A stretch of 64,000 nucleotides of DNA, taken from Gemmatimonadaceae bacterium. Its GTDB lineage: Bacteria > Gemmatimonadota > Gemmatimonadetes > Gemmatimonadales > Gemmatimonadaceae. The translations under genes and the position numbers were made by a program. The notes beneath the pieces were generated by a model. It made no database searches. It saw only the letters and a list, made by a program, of their open reading frames with translations, and was not told the DNA's origin. The stretch spans positions 59,880-123,879 of the forward strand of contig DATLTC010000030.1 in the NCBI GenBank assembly GCA_035533755.1, written 5' to 3'. Position 1 is the first letter of the stretch; the number at the start of each line of letters is the position of its first letter. This document shows positions 50,323 to 59,527 of this stretch, piece by piece.

Positions 50323-51666
50323 ATGGCGCAGACGAACCCGGTCGCGGCGGTTCAGGGGTTGTTCCGCACCCCCGAGCTGAAGGAGAAGATCCTGTTCACG
50401 CTGCTGTGCCTGCTGATCTACCGGATCGGCGCGCACGTGACGTCCCCCGGCGTGAATCCGGTGGGGCTGATGGACTTCTTCAAGAATCAGTCCGGCGGTG
50501 GCGGCAGCCTGCTCGGCCTGTACGACCTGTTCACCGGCGGCCAGCTGTCGCGGGCCACCGTGTTCGCCCTCGGCATCATGCCGTACATCTCGTCGAGCAT
50601 CTTCTTCCAGATTGCCGGCGCCGTGGTGCCGCAGGTGGAGAAGATGCAGAAGGACGAAGAGGGCCGGAAGAAAGTGAACGAGTGGACCCGCTACGGCACG
50701 GTGGCCCTGGCCGCGGTGCAGGGGTACGGGTTCGCGATGTTCGCCGAAGGGCTGCCGGGCGTGGTGGCGGCCCCGGGCCTGCTCTTCCGCCTGCAGATGA
50801 CGTTCTTCCTCACCACGGGCGCCATCTTCGTGATGTGGCTGGGCGAGCAGATCACCGAGAACGGCATCGGCAACGGCGCCAGCTTGATGATCTTCTTCTC
50901 GATCGTCCAACGCATCTGGCCGGGCATCGGCCAGACGTACACCTACCTCACTACGGGCGCGGTGGGCGCGTTCTCGCTGCTCGTGGTCACGGTGATCATG
51001 GTGGCCGTGGTGGCCGGCGTGGTGCTGGTCACGATCGGCGCCCGCAAGGTGCTCATCCAGATTCCGCAGCGCACGATGGCGCGCGGGCGCATGCGCGAGG
51101 CGTCGCGAAGTTACATCCCGCTCCGCATCAACGCGGCCGGCGTGATGCCGATCGTGTTCGCCCAGTCGGTCATCGTCGTGCCGGCCGCGATCGCGCAGTT
51201 CATGGGCAACCAGCGCCTCAAGGACATGGCGGACCTGTTCGCGCCGGGCTCGGGCTGGTACTACGCCGCGTCGGGCATCCTGATCATGTTCTTCACGTAC
51301 TTCTACACGTCCATCATCTTCAATCCGGTGGACCTGGCGGAGAACCTGAAGAAGCAGGGCGGGTTCATTCCCGGCGTGAAGCCGGGCGCCAAGACGGCGG
51401 AGTACATCGACGCGGTCGTGTCGCGGATCACGCTGCCCGGCGCGCTGTTCCTCACCGCGATCGCGCTGTTCCCGATCTGGCTCACGCAACTCGTCAACGT
51501 CCCGTTCGTGTTCGGCGGCACGTCGCTGCTGATCGTGGTCGGCGTGGCGCTCGACACGCTGCAGCAGATGCAACAGCACCTGCTCCTGCGGAAATACGAC
51601 GGCTTCATGAAGAAGGGCCGCGTCAAATCCCGCGGCGGCGCGTCGAACCTGGGCGGCGGGTTCTAA
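50323..51666 (+). CDS. secY: Preprotein translocase subunit SecY
   Basis: ATG 50323, one base after rplO, gives 447 residues with ten hydrophobic helices. The conserved MPYISSSIFFQIAGAVVPQV, ITENGIGNGASLMIFFSIVQ and IPQRTMARGRMREASRSYIP are visible, as is GTSLLIVVGVALDTLQQMQQ near the end. SecY is the channel of the Sec translocon, partner of SecE upstream. A strong terminator follows, closing the S10-spc transcription unit. Confidence 0.98.
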   Translation: MAQTNPVAAVQGLFRTPELKEKILFTLLCLLIYRIGAHVTSPGVNPVGLMDFFKNQSGGGGSLLGLYDLFTGGQLSRATVFALGIMPYISSSIFFQIAGAVVPQVEKMQKDEEGRKKVNEWTRYGTVALAAVQGYGFAMFAEGLPGVVAAPGLLFRLQMTFFLTTGAIFVMWLGEQITENGIGNGASLMIFFSIVQRIWPGIGQTYTYLTTGAVGAFSLLVVTVIMVAVVAGVVLVTIGARKVLIQIPQRTMARGRMREASRSYIPLRINAAGVMPIVFAQSVIVVPAAIAQFMGNQRLKDMADLFAPGSGWYYAASGILIMFFTYFYTSIIFNPVDLAENLKKQGGFIPGVKPGAKTAEYIDAVVSRITLPGALFLTAIALFPIWLTQLVNVPFVFGGTSLLIVVGVALDTLQQMQQHLLLRKYDGFMKKGRVKSRGGASNLGGGF

Positions 51667-51702
51667 GGCCGCGGCCGGTGCGCCCCAGATCCTGCAGTCG
51701 CG

Positions 51703-51736
51703 AACCCCGGCACGAGCAACCTCGTGCCGGGGTTTT
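51703..51736 (+). terminator. Intrinsic terminator after secY
   Basis: A perfect 14-bp stem (51703-51716 with 51721-51734, loop CAAC) is followed by TTTTGCGTT. It lies 37 bases after the secY stop and 45 bases before adk. It is the clearest intrinsic terminator in the window. Confidence 0.88.
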
Positions 51737-51780
51737 GCGTTCCATTCCCCCCGCGCGTGTTCTGTGCCATTCTTCGAGTC

Positions 51781-52413
51781 ATGAACATCGTCCTGTTTGG
51801 TAAGCCCGGTTCCGGGAAGGGCACGCAAGCCCCCCGGCTCGCCCAATCGCTGGGCGTGCCCACCCTCGCCACCGGCGACGTGCTCCGCGCGGCCGCCCAG
51901 GCGGGTACGCCCCTCGGCCTCGAGGCCAAGGGTTACATGGACAAGGGCGCGCTGGTGCCCGACGCCGTGATCCTGGGCATCGTGGGACAGGCGCTGTCGG
52001 CCCCCGCCTACGCCAAGGGCGTGATCCTCGACGGGGTGGTGCGCACCGTGCCGCAGGCCGAAGGGATGCGCGATGCCCTGCGCGCGCTGGGGCGGCAGGT
52101 GGACGCCGTGGTCAACTTCGACGTGCCCAACGACGAGATCGTGCACCGCCTGAGCAGCCGGCTGGTGTGTGCCGGCTGCCAGACGCCGTACATGACCGGC
52201 GCCGTGGGCGATCCGTGCCCCAAGTGCGGCGGCCGCCTGATGCGGCGCAAGGACGACGAGCCGGAGGCCATCCGGACCCGGCTGGCGGTGTTCGAGGCGC
52301 AGACGAAGCCGGTGTTCGACTGGTATCGGACGCACGGCACCAAGGTCGTGACGGTGAACGCGGTGGGGACGGTGGACGCCGTCTCGGCCCGCGCGCTCGA
52401 GGCGCTCCGCTGA
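51781..52413 (+). CDS. adk: Adenylate kinase, zinc-LID type
   Basis: ATG 51781 gives 210 residues; a longer frame 57 bases upstream is not supported and runs into the terminator. The P-loop is GKPGSGKGTQ from residue 7. The LID holds a tetracysteine site: Cys130, Cys133, Cys146 and Cys149 (LVCAGC and DPCPKCGG). The usual GFxxDGFPRT reads GVILDGVVRT, keeping the arginine that binds AMP phosphate. It converts ATP plus AMP to two ADP. The map gene overlaps its stop by one base. Confidence 0.95.
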   Translation: MNIVLFGKPGSGKGTQAPRLAQSLGVPTLATGDVLRAAAQAGTPLGLEAKGYMDKGALVPDAVILGIVGQALSAPAYAKGVILDGVVRTVPQAEGMRDALRALGRQVDAVVNFDVPNDEIVHRLSSRLVCAGCQTPYMTGAVGDPCPKCGGRLMRRKDDEPEAIRTRLAVFEAQTKPVFDWYRTHGTKVVTVNAVGTVDAVSARALEALR

Positions 52414-53165
52414 TGATCAAGCTCAAGTCGCCCCGCGAGATCGACCTGATGGCCCATGGCGGGAAGATCCTGGCCGCCACGCACAAGCTCCTGCGCAAGT
52501 CGGTGCGCGCCGGCATCTCGACGTACGAGCTCGACGCCATCGCCGAGGAGTTCATCCGGAGCCACGCCGGCGCGACGCCGGCGTTCAAGGGCCTGTACGG
52601 CTTCCCGGGCAGCGTCTGCATCTCGATCAACGAGGAGATCGTCCACGGCATCCCGTCCAAGAAGCGCCTGCTCCACGAAGGCGACATCGTCTCGCTCGAC
52701 GTGGGCGTGGGCTACAAGGGCCTGTTCACCGACGCCGCGATCACGGTGCCGGTAGGCGCGGTGGACGCCGAGACCAAACGGCTGCTGGCGGTGACGCAGG
52801 AATCGCTCAAGGCCGGGATCGCGGCGGCGCAGGTGGGCGGCCACGTGGGCGACATCGGCGCCGCGGTGCAGGCGGTGGTGGAGGCGGCGGGATTCTCGGT
52901 GGTGCGCGATCTGGTGGGGCACGGCGTGGGCGCGGCGATGCACGAGGAGCCGCAGGTGCCGAACTTCGGCAAGCCGCACCGCGGGGCCAAGCTGAACGCC
53001 GGGCTCACGATCGCCATCGAACCGATGGTGAACGTGGGTGGCCACGCGGTGAAGACGCTGGACGACCGATGGACGATCGTCACCGCCGATGGGTCGCGGT
53101 CGGCGCATTTCGAACACACGGTGGCCATCACCGAGGACGGGCCGCAGATCCTCACCGCCGCCTAG
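52413..53165 (+). CDS. map: Type I methionine aminopeptidase
   Basis: 250 residues starting in the adk stop (TGATG). Metal ligands and neighbours are visible: GFPGSVCISINEEIVHGIP, DIVSLDVGVGYKGLFTDAAI (two Asp), GHGVGAAMHEEPQVPNF (His) and GLTIAIEPMV plus FEHTVAITEDG (two Glu). The enzyme removes N-terminal methionine from nascent proteins. infA and the alpha operon, which usually follow map, are absent; a peptidase gene with its own Shine-Dalgarno follows. Confidence 0.97.
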   Translation: MIKLKSPREIDLMAHGGKILAATHKLLRKSVRAGISTYELDAIAEEFIRSHAGATPAFKGLYGFPGSVCISINEEIVHGIPSKKRLLHEGDIVSLDVGVGYKGLFTDAAITVPVGAVDAETKRLLAVTQESLKAGIAAAQVGGHVGDIGAAVQAVVEAAGFSVVRDLVGHGVGAAMHEEPQVPNFGKPHRGAKLNAGLTIAIEPMVNVGGHAVKTLDDRWTIVTADGSRSAHFEHTVAITEDGPQILTAA

Positions 53166-53284
53166 CGGGGCGGGCCAGCGGTCGGCGCGCCGGCGGCGTA
53201 GTCTCTCCGGAGTCCCCGTCCCGTGATCCGGCCGCGCCCCCGCGGCGCGCCGGCGCCACCGTTCCCCCTCTGGAGGTCCCCCCG

Positions 53285-56053
53285 ATGCGGTCGCTCTCCC
53301 GCGCCCTCGTCCTCCCGCTCCTGCTCGCCGCCAGCGTGTTGCAGGCGCAGGGGCACGTCACCAGCCCCAAGGCGCAGTTCGGGCACGACATCGGCGACGA
53401 CTACTGGCTGCCCAACTACGACCAGTACGTGGCCTACCTCCAGAAGCTGGCCCGTGAGTCCGACCGGGCGAAGCTCGTGGACATCGGCAAGACGGCCGAG
53501 GGGCGCACGCAGTACACGCTCATCGTGTCGGCGCCGGAGAACATGAAGCACCTGAGCCGCTACCAGGAGATCGCGCGCCGGCTGGCGCTGGCCGAGGGGC
53601 TCACCGACGCGCAGGCGCACGCCCTGGCCGACGAGGGCAAGGCGGTGGTGTGGATCGACGGCGGGTTGCACGCCACCGAGGTGCTGGGCCCGTCGCAGCT
53701 CATCCAGACCCAGTACGACCTGCTGTCGCGCACCGACCCCGAGACGATGCGCATCCTGCGCGACGACATCGTGCTGCTGACCAACGTGAATCCCGACGGG
53801 ATGCAGCTCGTGGCCGACTGGTACATGCAGGAGCCGGACACGCTCAAGCGGAACATGAGCATCCCGCGGCTCTACGAGAAGTACGCGGGGCACGACGACA
53901 ATCGCGACTTCTACATGGTGAACCTGCCGGAGACGCAGAACGATTCGCGCGTGATGTACTGGGACTGGTTCCCGCAGATCGTCTACAACCACCATCAGAC
54001 GGGGCCGGCGGGCGCCGTGATGTTCTCGCCGCCGTTCCGCGATCCGTTCAACTACAACTTCGATCCGTTGGTGGTGATGGGGATCGACCTCGTGGGTTCC
54101 GCCATCCACAACCGGCTCACCGTGGAACACAAGCCGGGGTTCACGATGCGTTCGGGGTCGAGCTACTCCACGTGGTGGAACGGCGGCCTGCGCACCGAGG
54201 TGTATTTCCACAACATGATCGGGCTGCTCACGGAGACGATCGGCAACCCCACGCCGTCGCGCATTCCGTTCGTGCCGGCCATGCAGTTGCCGCGGGGCGA
54301 CCTGCCGTATCCCGTGGCGCCGCAGGTTTGGCACTTCAAGCAGTCGGTGGACTATTCCGTGAGCGCCAACTACGCGGTGCTGGACATCGCGTCGCGGCGC
54401 CGCGACGAATTCCTGTACGGCATCTACGAGATGGGCAAGAACTCCATCGAGCGGGGCAGCCGCGACAGCTGGACGACCACGCCCACGCGCATCGCCGCGG
54501 TGGATTCGGCAGCGGCCGCCGAGCGGGGGCCAGCCAATGGGCGTGGCGCCGCGGCGGCGGGCCGTGGCGGACGCGGCGGCGCCGTGAGCGACGCGCTGTA
54601 CGGCCAGATCCTGCACAATCCGGCCGACCGCGATCCGCGCGGCTACATCATGCCGTCCGACCAGCCGGACTTTCCCACGGTCACCCGGTTCATCAACGCC
54701 CTCCGGTACAACGGCGTGACCGTGCTCCGGGCCACGGCCGCCTTCACGGTGAACGGCCGCACGTATCCCCGGGACTCGTACGTCATCAAGACGGCGCAGG
54801 CGTTCCGCCCGCAGATCCTCGACATGTTCGAGCCGCAGGACTACCCCAACGACTTCGCCTATCCCGGCGCGTCGCCCACCCGGCCGTATGACAACGCGGG
54901 GTGGACGCTGGCTTACCAGATGGGCGTGCGCTTCGATCGCATCCTCGACGGCTTCGACGGACCGTTCCAGCCGGTGGAAGGATTGGCCCGGCCGGTGGCG
55001 GGGACGGTGGCCAACGCCGAGGGCGCCGCGGGATTCGTGTTCAGCCACGCCGAGAACGACGCGTTCACGGTGATCAACCGCCTGCTCGCGGCCCACGCGG
55101 ACGTCTACTGGCTCGAGCGCCCGCTCCCGGCGGGCGGCACGACGTACCCCGCCGGCACGTTCTACGTGGCGGCGTCGAGCGCGGCGCTGCCCGTGATCCG
55201 GACGGCGGCGGCGCAGTTGGGCGTGAGCTTCACCGGCGTATCGGCGACGCCGGGCGCCGGCGCCTCCAGACTGCGTCCGCAGCGCATCGCGCTGTATGAT
55301 CAGTACGGCGGCTCGATGCCGTCGGGGTGGACGCGGTTCGAACTCGAGCAATTCGAGTTTCCATATCACGTGGTGTATCCCAAGGATCTCGACGCGGGCA
55401 ATCTCCGCGCCAGGTACGACGCGATCATCTTCGTGGACGCCGGGTTCCAGAGCGGCGCGGCGAGCCGTGGCGGGCGCGGCGGAGGGCGTGGACCGGCCGA
55501 CGTCCCGGCGGCGTACCAGCACATGCTGGGCAGCCTGACGGCGCAGCAGACGGTGCCGCAACTCCGGGAGTTCATGCAGGACGGCGGCACGGTGCTGGCG
55601 GTGGGCAGCTCCACCGGCATCGCGTACGATCTGGGGCTGCCGCTGAGCAACCAACTCGTGGAGCGCCTGCCCAACGGCGACGTGCACCCGCTCACGGGCG
55701 AGCAGTTCTACGTGCCGGGCAGCGTGCTGGAGACCACGGTGGACACGACGAGCGTGCTCGGCGCCGGCATGGCCCGCCACGTGGACGTGTTCTTCGACAA
55801 CTCACCCGTGTTCCGCCTCGATCCCGATGCCGGCGTGCGCGGCCTCGAGCCCGTGGCGTGGTTCGATTCGGCCACGCCGCTGCGCAGCGGATGGGCGTGG
55901 GGCCAGGGCTACCTGAAGGGCGGGGTGGCGGTGGCGGCGGCGCGGGTGGGCAGCGGCCACCTGTACCTGTTCGGGCCGGAGATCCTGTTCCGCGGACAGC
56001 CGCACGGCACCTTCAAGTTCCTGTTCAACGGCATCTACGGCCCCACGCGGTAG
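53285..56053 (+). CDS. Secreted zinc carboxypeptidase-like protein (M14)
   Basis: ATG 53285 with GGAGG eight bases upstream gives 922 residues. A signal peptide (RALVLPLLLAASVLQAQ) is followed by a M14 domain: His129 and Glu132 in DGGLHATEVLGP, NPDGMQ, DDNRDFYMVNLPE and YNHHQTGP with His236 or His237 as the third zinc ligand, and Glu317 in LLTETIG as the likely catalytic base. The C-terminal ~500 residues are not M14-like; two Gly/Arg-rich linkers (about 412-437 and 724-735, with GRGGRGG and RGGRGGGRG) separate possible domains. A periplasmic or extracellular peptidase is likely; specificity is unknown. Long ORFs upstream in frame are shadows. Confidence 0.87.
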   Translation: MRSLSRALVLPLLLAASVLQAQGHVTSPKAQFGHDIGDDYWLPNYDQYVAYLQKLARESDRAKLVDIGKTAEGRTQYTLIVSAPENMKHLSRYQEIARRLALAEGLTDAQAHALADEGKAVVWIDGGLHATEVLGPSQLIQTQYDLLSRTDPETMRILRDDIVLLTNVNPDGMQLVADWYMQEPDTLKRNMSIPRLYEKYAGHDDNRDFYMVNLPETQNDSRVMYWDWFPQIVYNHHQTGPAGAVMFSPPFRDPFNYNFDPLVVMGIDLVGSAIHNRLTVEHKPGFTMRSGSSYSTWWNGGLRTEVYFHNMIGLLTETIGNPTPSRIPFVPAMQLPRGDLPYPVAPQVWHFKQSVDYSVSANYAVLDIASRRRDEFLYGIYEMGKNSIERGSRDSWTTTPTRIAAVDSAAAAERGPANGRGAAAAGRGGRGGAVSDALYGQILHNPADRDPRGYIMPSDQPDFPTVTRFINALRYNGVTVLRATAAFTVNGRTYPRDSYVIKTAQAFRPQILDMFEPQDYPNDFAYPGASPTRPYDNAGWTLAYQMGVRFDRILDGFDGPFQPVEGLARPVAGTVANAEGAAGFVFSHAENDAFTVINRLLAAHADVYWLERPLPAGGTTYPAGTFYVAASSAALPVIRTAAAQLGVSFTGVSATPGAGASRLRPQRIALYDQYGGSMPSGWTRFELEQFEFPYHVVYPKDLDAGNLRARYDAIIFVDAGFQSGAASRGGRGGGRGPADVPAAYQHMLGSLTAQQTVPQLREFMQDGGTVLAVGSSTGIAYDLGLPLSNQLVERLPNGDVHPLTGEQFYVPGSVLETTVDTTSVLGAGMARHVDVFFDNSPVFRLDPDAGVRGLEPVAWFDSATPLRSGWAWGQGYLKGGVAVAAARVGSGHLYLFGPEILFRGQPHGTFKFLFNGIYGPTR

Positions 56054-56066
56054 CGCGCGCCGCGGG

Positions 56067-57590
56067 TCAGCCGCCGATCGCCCGGTCCACCATCTGCGTG
56101 GCCTGGGCGCTCAGCGCGCCCGCCTGCGCCACGAGATCGGCCGCGGCGGCCGACAGCGCCGTGCCGCGCGACGGATCGTCGAGCGATGAGACGTTGATGC
56201 GCACGTTGTAGGCGGCGCCCTTGCACGCCGCCTCGGCGAGCAGGGCGGCCACGGCGGCGTCGGACACGGCGTTCGTATTTCCCCGGGCGGCCACGGCGGC
56301 CGCCAGCCGGCACACCTGCACGCAGGCGCGGGCCGTTTCCAGCGGCACCTGCGCGGCGCCGAGGAGCGCGTCGGTGATGGCCTGCGCGCGGCGCGCCTGG
56401 TCGGCCTCGGTCTCGCGCGGCAGCTTGTACGCCTCCGACACCGCGGCGTACGACCCGGCGTCGCGGTCCACCAGCGTGGAGAGTTCGGCCACCAGCGCCG
56501 CCGCGTCGCGGGCCACGTCGCGCATCTCGGCGTCCACCGCGGCGTACTTCTTTCGTCCCACGGTGAGTCCGGCCACCATCTGCGCCAGCGCGGCGCCCAG
56601 CGCCCCCACGTGCGCGGCCACGCTGCCGCCGCCCGGCACCGGCGCCGGCCCCGCCACCGAGCCCACGAACGCCGCGAGCGACACGCCGCCCGTCACCACC
56701 TCGCGCACCTTGCGCTCCAGCACGGCGTCCGGCGTGAATCCGCGCAGCTGCAGGTGGCGCGCCGCGGTCTCGAACAACGCGCGCTCGGGCACCAGGCCGA
56801 CGATCTCGCTCCAGGTGGGCGACACGCCCTGCGCTTCGGCTTCCATCTTCACCACGTCGAAGGCGCGATGGAGCGGCGTCTGCTCGGTGTCCACGAGGTT
56901 CATCGACACCTGCGCCTGGCCGTCCACCTCGAGGCCCAGCCCCTTCACGTAGCGGAGCCCCCCCGACGAGCCGCGCACGGCCTTGGCCACCTGCTTGGCG
57001 ATCGGGAGATTGGACGCCGGACCCAGATAGACGTTGTAGGCCACGAGGAAGGGCCGGGCGCCCACCGCGGTGGCGCCGGCCGTGGGATGCACGCGGGCCG
57101 GCCCGAAGTCGGGCGTGCGGGCGGGAGTCTTGCCGATCTCGTCGCGCAACGCCTCGAACTCGCCGCGGCGCACGTCGGCCAGGTTCTCATGGTCGGGCCG
57201 CGTGGCGGCCCGCTCGTACAGGAAGACGGGGATCTCCAGCTCGCGCCCCGCGCGCTCGCCCAACTGGCGCGCCAGCGCGATGCAATCCTCCATCGTCGTG
57301 CCTTCGAGTGGGATGAACGGCACGACGTCGGTGGCGCCGATGCGCGGGTGCTCGCCCGAGTGCGTGGTGAGATCGATCCGCTCGCGCGCCGCGCGCATGC
57401 CGGCCAGCGCGGCGTCCACGGCGCGCTCCACCGGCGCCACGAACGTGATCACGCTGCGATTGTGCGACGCGTCGGACGAGACGTCGAGGATGTGCGTGCC
57501 TTCCACCGCGGCGATGGCGTCGCGAATCGCGGTCACCACGTCGGGGCGGCGCCCCTCAGAGAAGTTGGGTACACATTCGACAAGGCGCAT
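56067..57590 (-). CDS. ftcD: Glutamate formiminotransferase fused to formiminotetrahydrofolate cyclodeaminase
   Basis: 507 residues in one frame. The N-terminal transferase (residues ~1-300) starts MRLVECVPNFSEGRRPDVVT and has HSGEHPRIGATDVVPFIPLE, HPTAGATAVGARPFLVAYNV and VSMNLVDTEQTPLHRAFDVV. The C-terminal cyclodeaminase (from ~310) has SLAAFVGSVAGPAPVPGGGS, TVGRKKYAAVDAEM and NTNAVSDAAVAALLAEAACK. The enzyme passes formimino from formiminoglutamate to tetrahydrofolate and then forms methenyl-THF and ammonia in histidine degradation. No hut genes are nearby. The stop lies 13 bases from the end of the convergent M14 gene. Confidence 0.95.
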   Translation of the reverse strand: MRLVECVPNFSEGRRPDVVTAIRDAIAAVEGTHILDVSSDASHNRSVITFVAPVERAVDAALAGMRAARERIDLTTHSGEHPRIGATDVVPFIPLEGTTMEDCIALARQLGERAGRELEIPVFLYERAATRPDHENLADVRRGEFEALRDEIGKTPARTPDFGPARVHPTAGATAVGARPFLVAYNVYLGPASNLPIAKQVAKAVRGSSGGLRYVKGLGLEVDGQAQVSMNLVDTEQTPLHRAFDVVKMEAEAQGVSPTWSEIVGLVPERALFETAARHLQLRGFTPDAVLERKVREVVTGGVSLAAFVGSVAGPAPVPGGGSVAAHVGALGAALAQMVAGLTVGRKKYAAVDAEMRDVARDAAALVAELSTLVDRDAGSYAAVSEAYKLPRETEADQARRAQAITDALLGAAQVPLETARACVQVCRLAAAVAARGNTNAVSDAAVAALLAEAACKGAAYNVRINVSSLDDPSRGTALSAAAADLVAQAGALSAQATQMVDRAIGG

Positions 57591-57637
57591 GAGCGGGAGG
57601 CAGAAGGGGGTGAGGGCGGCGGGAGCCGACGTTCGCA

Positions 57638-57666
57638 GTTAACCTGCCGGGCAGGGCTCCTGTCAA
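57638..57666 (-). promoter_or_regulatory. Predicted ftcD promoter overlapping the suhB-like stop
   Basis: On the minus strand TTGACA (57666-57661) and GTTAAC (57643-57638) are 17 bases apart. The TTGACA contains the TGA stop of the preceding phosphatase gene. The leader to the ftcD ATG at 57590 is about 40 bases. It makes separate control of ftcD likely despite the minus-strand order. Confidence 0.55.
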
Positions 57667-58535
57667 CGGCCGCCGGCGGCGCCGATGGCCGATCCGGCTC
57701 CCAACTGGCGCAGCAGCCACGCATGCATGGCGGGGTTGCCGGCCACGAGCGGGCCATGGCCGATCCGCGCCGGGCCGCCCTGGAGGTCGGTGGCCAGGCC
57801 ACCGGCCTCGCGGACCAGCAGCACGCCGGCCGCGATGTCCCAGGGGGCGAGCATCAGCTCCCAGAAGGCGTCGAACCGCCCGCACGCCACGTCGGCCAGG
57901 TCCAGCGCCGCGGCGCCGGCGCGGCGGACGCCCGCGGTGCCGCGCATGATGGTGGGCAGGCTGGCCATGTAGGGCTCCACCAGGTGGGCGTGCTTGAACG
58001 GGAACCCCGTGCCGATGAGGCTGCGCAGCGGTTGGGTCTCGCGCGAGACGGCGATCGGTTCGCCGTTGCGCCGGGCCCCGCCGCCGGCGGTGGCCGTGAA
58101 CAGCTCGCCCGTGGCCACGTTGAGCACGGCGCCGGCCACCGGGTTGCCGTCGACCACGGCGGCGATGGACACCGCGTACCACGGATACCCGTGCAGGAAG
58201 TTCGTGGTGCCGTCCAGCGGATCGGCCACGAACGACAGGCCGGACAGGTCGGCGGCGCCGTCGGGGGAGAATTCCTCGCCCACGAGCCGGGCGTCGGGGT
58301 GTCGTTCCCCGATGATGCCGGCGATGGCACGCTCCGAGGCGCGGTCCACGTCGCTCACGAAATCGGCGGGGGACTTGGTGTCCCAGGTGAGCTGGTCCAG
58401 GTTGGCGGCGCCCGCCCGGACGATCTCGGCGCCGCGGACCGCCGCCGCCACGCAGGTGGCCAGGAGCGCGCGGCGTTCGACGCGCGCGGCGTCCGGGAGT
58501 GTCGGCGTTGCTTGCGAGGGCTCCGGTGCGCTCAT
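57663..58535 (-). CDS. Inositol monophosphatase family protein (SuhB-like)
   Basis: 290 residues. Lithium-sensitive phosphatase motifs are GEEFSPDGA, DPLDGTTNFLHGYPWYAVSI and WELMLAPWDIAAGVLLVREA; the metal-binding aspartates in DPLDGTTNF and WDIAAG are intact. An N-terminal stretch of about 20 residues before the core is not conserved. The usual substrates are inositol-1-phosphate or related sugar phosphates. The start codon is 11 bases from the divergent trpS start, so its promoter must lie inside trpS and the trpS promoter inside this gene. Confidence 0.92.
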   Translation of the reverse strand: MSAPEPSQATPTLPDAARVERRALLATCVAAAVRGAEIVRAGAANLDQLTWDTKSPADFVSDVDRASERAIAGIIGERHPDARLVGEEFSPDGAADLSGLSFVADPLDGTTNFLHGYPWYAVSIAAVVDGNPVAGAVLNVATGELFTATAGGGARRNGEPIAVSRETQPLRSLIGTGFPFKHAHLVEPYMASLPTIMRGTAGVRRAGAAALDLADVACGRFDAFWELMLAPWDIAAGVLLVREAGGLATDLQGGPARIGHGPLVAGNPAMHAWLLRQLGAGSAIGAAGGR

Positions 58536-58540
58536 AGCTT
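58512..58540 (+). promoter_or_regulatory. Predicted trpS promoter inside suhB, giving a leaderless mRNA
   Basis: TTGCGA (58512-58517), a 17-base spacer and TAGCTT (58535-58540) lie in the first codons of the divergent phosphatase gene. TAGCTT ends six bases before the trpS ATG at 58547, the same distance as before the MscS-type gene. The six bases CACGAA contain no Shine-Dalgarno, so a leaderless start is likely. Confidence 0.55.
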
Positions 58541-58546
58541 CACGAA

Positions 58547-59527
58547 ATGTCTCGAATTTTCAGCGGAATACAGCCTTCGGGCGAGCTGCACATCGGCAAC
58601 TACCTCGGGGCCGTGAAGAATTGGGTGCAATTGCAGCACCAGCACCCGACGATCATCTGCATCGTGGACTATCACGCCATCACGGTGGCGTACGATCCCG
58701 ACCTGCTGCGCGTGCGGCGCCGCGACATGGCGACCTCGCTGCTGGCGGCCGGGGTGGATCCGGACGTGGCGACGGTGTTCGTGCAGTCGGCCGTTCGTGA
58801 ACATACCGAACTGCAGTGGATCTTCAACACCATCACGCCGCTGGGCGAGCTGGAGCGGCAGACCCAGTTCAAGGAGAAGGCGAGCCGCCAGGAGAGCGTG
58901 AGCGCGGGGCTGCTCATGTACCCGGTGCTCCAGGCGGCCGACATCCTGCTCTATCGCGCCGATCTCGTGCCGGTGGGCGAGGACCAGGTGCAGCACCTGG
59001 AACTGTCGCGCGTGATCGCGCGGCGGTGGAACGCGGCGTTCGCGCGCGGCGAGGACTACTTTCCCGAGCCGCAGCCGCTGCTGGCGCCCACGCGGCGCGT
59101 GATGGGGCTCGACGGCCAGGCCAAGATGTCCAAGTCCATGGGCAACACGATCGGCCTGCTGGAGTCGAGCGAGGAGATCTGGGCCAAGCTGCGTCCCGCG
59201 GTCACCGATCCGGCCCGCGTCAAGCGCACCGATCCGGGCCACCCCGAGGTGTGCAACATCTACCGCCTGCATCAGGCCTTCAGCCCGCCGGACACGGTGA
59301 AGCACGTGTACGAGCAGTGCACGACCGCGGGGTGGGGGTGCATCGACTGCAAGAAGGTGCTGCTCGAATCCATCGAGCAGGAGTTGGTGCCGATTCGCCG
59401 GCGGGCCGCGGAGTTGCGGGAGCATCCGGAGCGGGTGGACGACGTGCTCGCCGCCGGCGCCGGCGCCTGCCGCGCCATTGCCCAGCAGACGATGCGCGAC
59501 GTGCGCGAGCGGATGGGGCTCGACTGA
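58547..59527 (+). CDS. trpS: Tryptophanyl-tRNA synthetase
   Basis: 326 residues, standard for bacterial TrpRS. HIGH-type motif HIGN at residues 15-18 in QPSGELHIGNYLGAVKNW, KMSKS at residues 193-197 in DGQAKMSKSMGNTIGL, and the YPVLQAADILLY helix are intact. It begins a six-gene plus-strand run; its stop overlaps the MgtC-like start by one base (TGATG). Confidence 0.98.
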   Translation: MSRIFSGIQPSGELHIGNYLGAVKNWVQLQHQHPTIICIVDYHAITVAYDPDLLRVRRRDMATSLLAAGVDPDVATVFVQSAVREHTELQWIFNTITPLGELERQTQFKEKASRQESVSAGLLMYPVLQAADILLYRADLVPVGEDQVQHLELSRVIARRWNAAFARGEDYFPEPQPLLAPTRRVMGLDGQAKMSKSMGNTIGLLESSEEIWAKLRPAVTDPARVKRTDPGHPEVCNIYRLHQAFSPPDTVKHVYEQCTTAGWGCIDCKKVLLESIEQELVPIRRRAAELREHPERVDDVLAAGAGACRAIAQQTMRDVRERMGLD

